From Candidatus Tariuqbacter arcticus (GTDB taxonomy: Bacteria > Electryoneota > Tariuqbacteria > Tariuqbacterales > Tariuqbacteraceae): DNA of 5,916 bases. The notes under the pieces were generated by a model. That model searched no databases and was not told the DNA's origin. It saw only the letters and a list, made by a program, of their open reading frames with translations. Where the stretch lies: the NCBI GenBank assembly GCA_013202315.1, contig JABMRZ010000475.1, forward strand, positions 1-5,916, in the 5' to 3' direction. This document shows, one piece after another, positions 5,723-5,916 of the stretch (its first letter is position 1; each line of letters opens with the position of its first letter). Made by a program: the position numbers and the translations under genes.

Positions 5723-5765
5723 GCGAATAATTTACCGCCTTTATACTGCTGGATAAATAATTCGC
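5723..5765. repeat. 12-base inverted repeat downstream of the PDZ gene
   Basis: GCGAATAATTTA (5723-5734) pairs with TAAATAATTCGC (5754-5765) at 11 of 12 positions around a 19-base loop. A second, smaller AT dyad, AATTATT-GTA-AATAATT, lies at 5677-5693. The larger stem could stop or stabilise transcripts, or could be the end of an intergenic repeat element, since the direct repeat at 5765 begins exactly where it ends. Confidence 0.45.
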
Positions 5766-5916
5766 AAGATAAACCCTCATGCCGGTTCCCAGCACAACTT
5801 AGAATGAAAATAAGATGATGAAGGTGGGTTAAGAACACACCCTACGACTCGTTCCCACGCTCCCGCGAGGGAATGCATACTGATCGCTATTTTCAAGATA
5901 AACCCTCATGCCGCCG
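5765..5916. repeat. Intergenic repeat cluster: 20-base direct repeats flanking two hairpins
   Basis: An identical 20-base string beginning CAAGATAAACCC and ending TCATGCCG occurs at 5765-5784 and 5894-5913, with starts 129 bases apart. Between the copies are two hairpins. GGTGGGTT/AACACACC with loop AAG (5823-5841) has one mismatch. A longer stem has arms 5850-5860 and 5865-5875 around the loop TCCC, with one A-A mismatch and one G-T pair. The strings GGTGGGTTAAG and CGTTCCCACGCTC resemble dispersed REP-like intergenic repeats known from many environmental genomes (from memory). No gene is seen in 5646-5916, and the cluster runs to the window edge, so its full extent is unknown. Confidence 0.6.

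Noticed and set aside
5765..5913. Possible CRISPR repeats
   Set aside because: There are only two copies of a 20-base repeat with starts 129 bases apart, no regular 30-40 base spacers and no cas gene.
1..5916. tRNA, rRNA or known riboswitch
   Set aside because: No cloverleaf with a GTTCRANNC T-loop, no rRNA-like conserved blocks and no riboswitch core were recognised in the intergenic regions by eye.

Overview
The window carries four protein-coding genes, two on each strand. They diverge from a 342-base AT-rich spacer, and repeat-like DNA lies at both ends. On the minus strand, an L-lysine 6-aminotransferase gene (lat, from 3003 down to 1672) is followed after 47 bases by a beta-class DNA methyltransferase fused to a C-terminal PD-(D/E)xK-type nuclease-like domain (from 1624 down to 92). 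On the plus strand, a DUF401-family multi-pass membrane transporter (3346-4554) is followed after 158 bases by an exported or membrane-anchored protein with two PDZ domains and an acidic heptad-repeat tail (4713-5645). The last 271 bases are non-coding and packed with inverted and direct repeats.

The host is a bacterium: it has Shine-Dalgarno sequences (AAGGAGG, AAGGAG, GAGGT), TTG start usage, and compact same-strand gene pairs. Base composition is moderate, with AT-rich intergenic DNA. No marker gene fixes the phylum. Lysine 6-aminotransferase, a two-PDZ envelope protein and intergenic repeats of the type seen here suggest an uncultured Gram-negative lineage, possibly within or near the FCB group (Bacteroidota, Marinimicrobia, Zixibacteria and relatives). 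That placement is a weak inference.

Functionally the genes do not form one obvious pathway. Lat would deaminate the epsilon-amino group of lysine using 2-oxoglutarate. The divergent DUF401 permease has no proven substrate; import or export of an amino or carboxylic acid linked to Lat is possible but unproven. The methyltransferase-nuclease looks like a self-contained restriction-modification enzyme of accessory type that sits in the transcript of a metabolic gene. The PDZ protein has no protease domain and probably acts as a scaffold or adaptor in the envelope.

I find no convincing new multi-gene system. The points most worth a second look are the methyltransferase-nuclease fusion behind lat, the protease-less double-PDZ protein with its 21-base tandem repeat, a motif shared by the upstream regions of lat and the PDZ gene, and the repeat cluster at the right edge.
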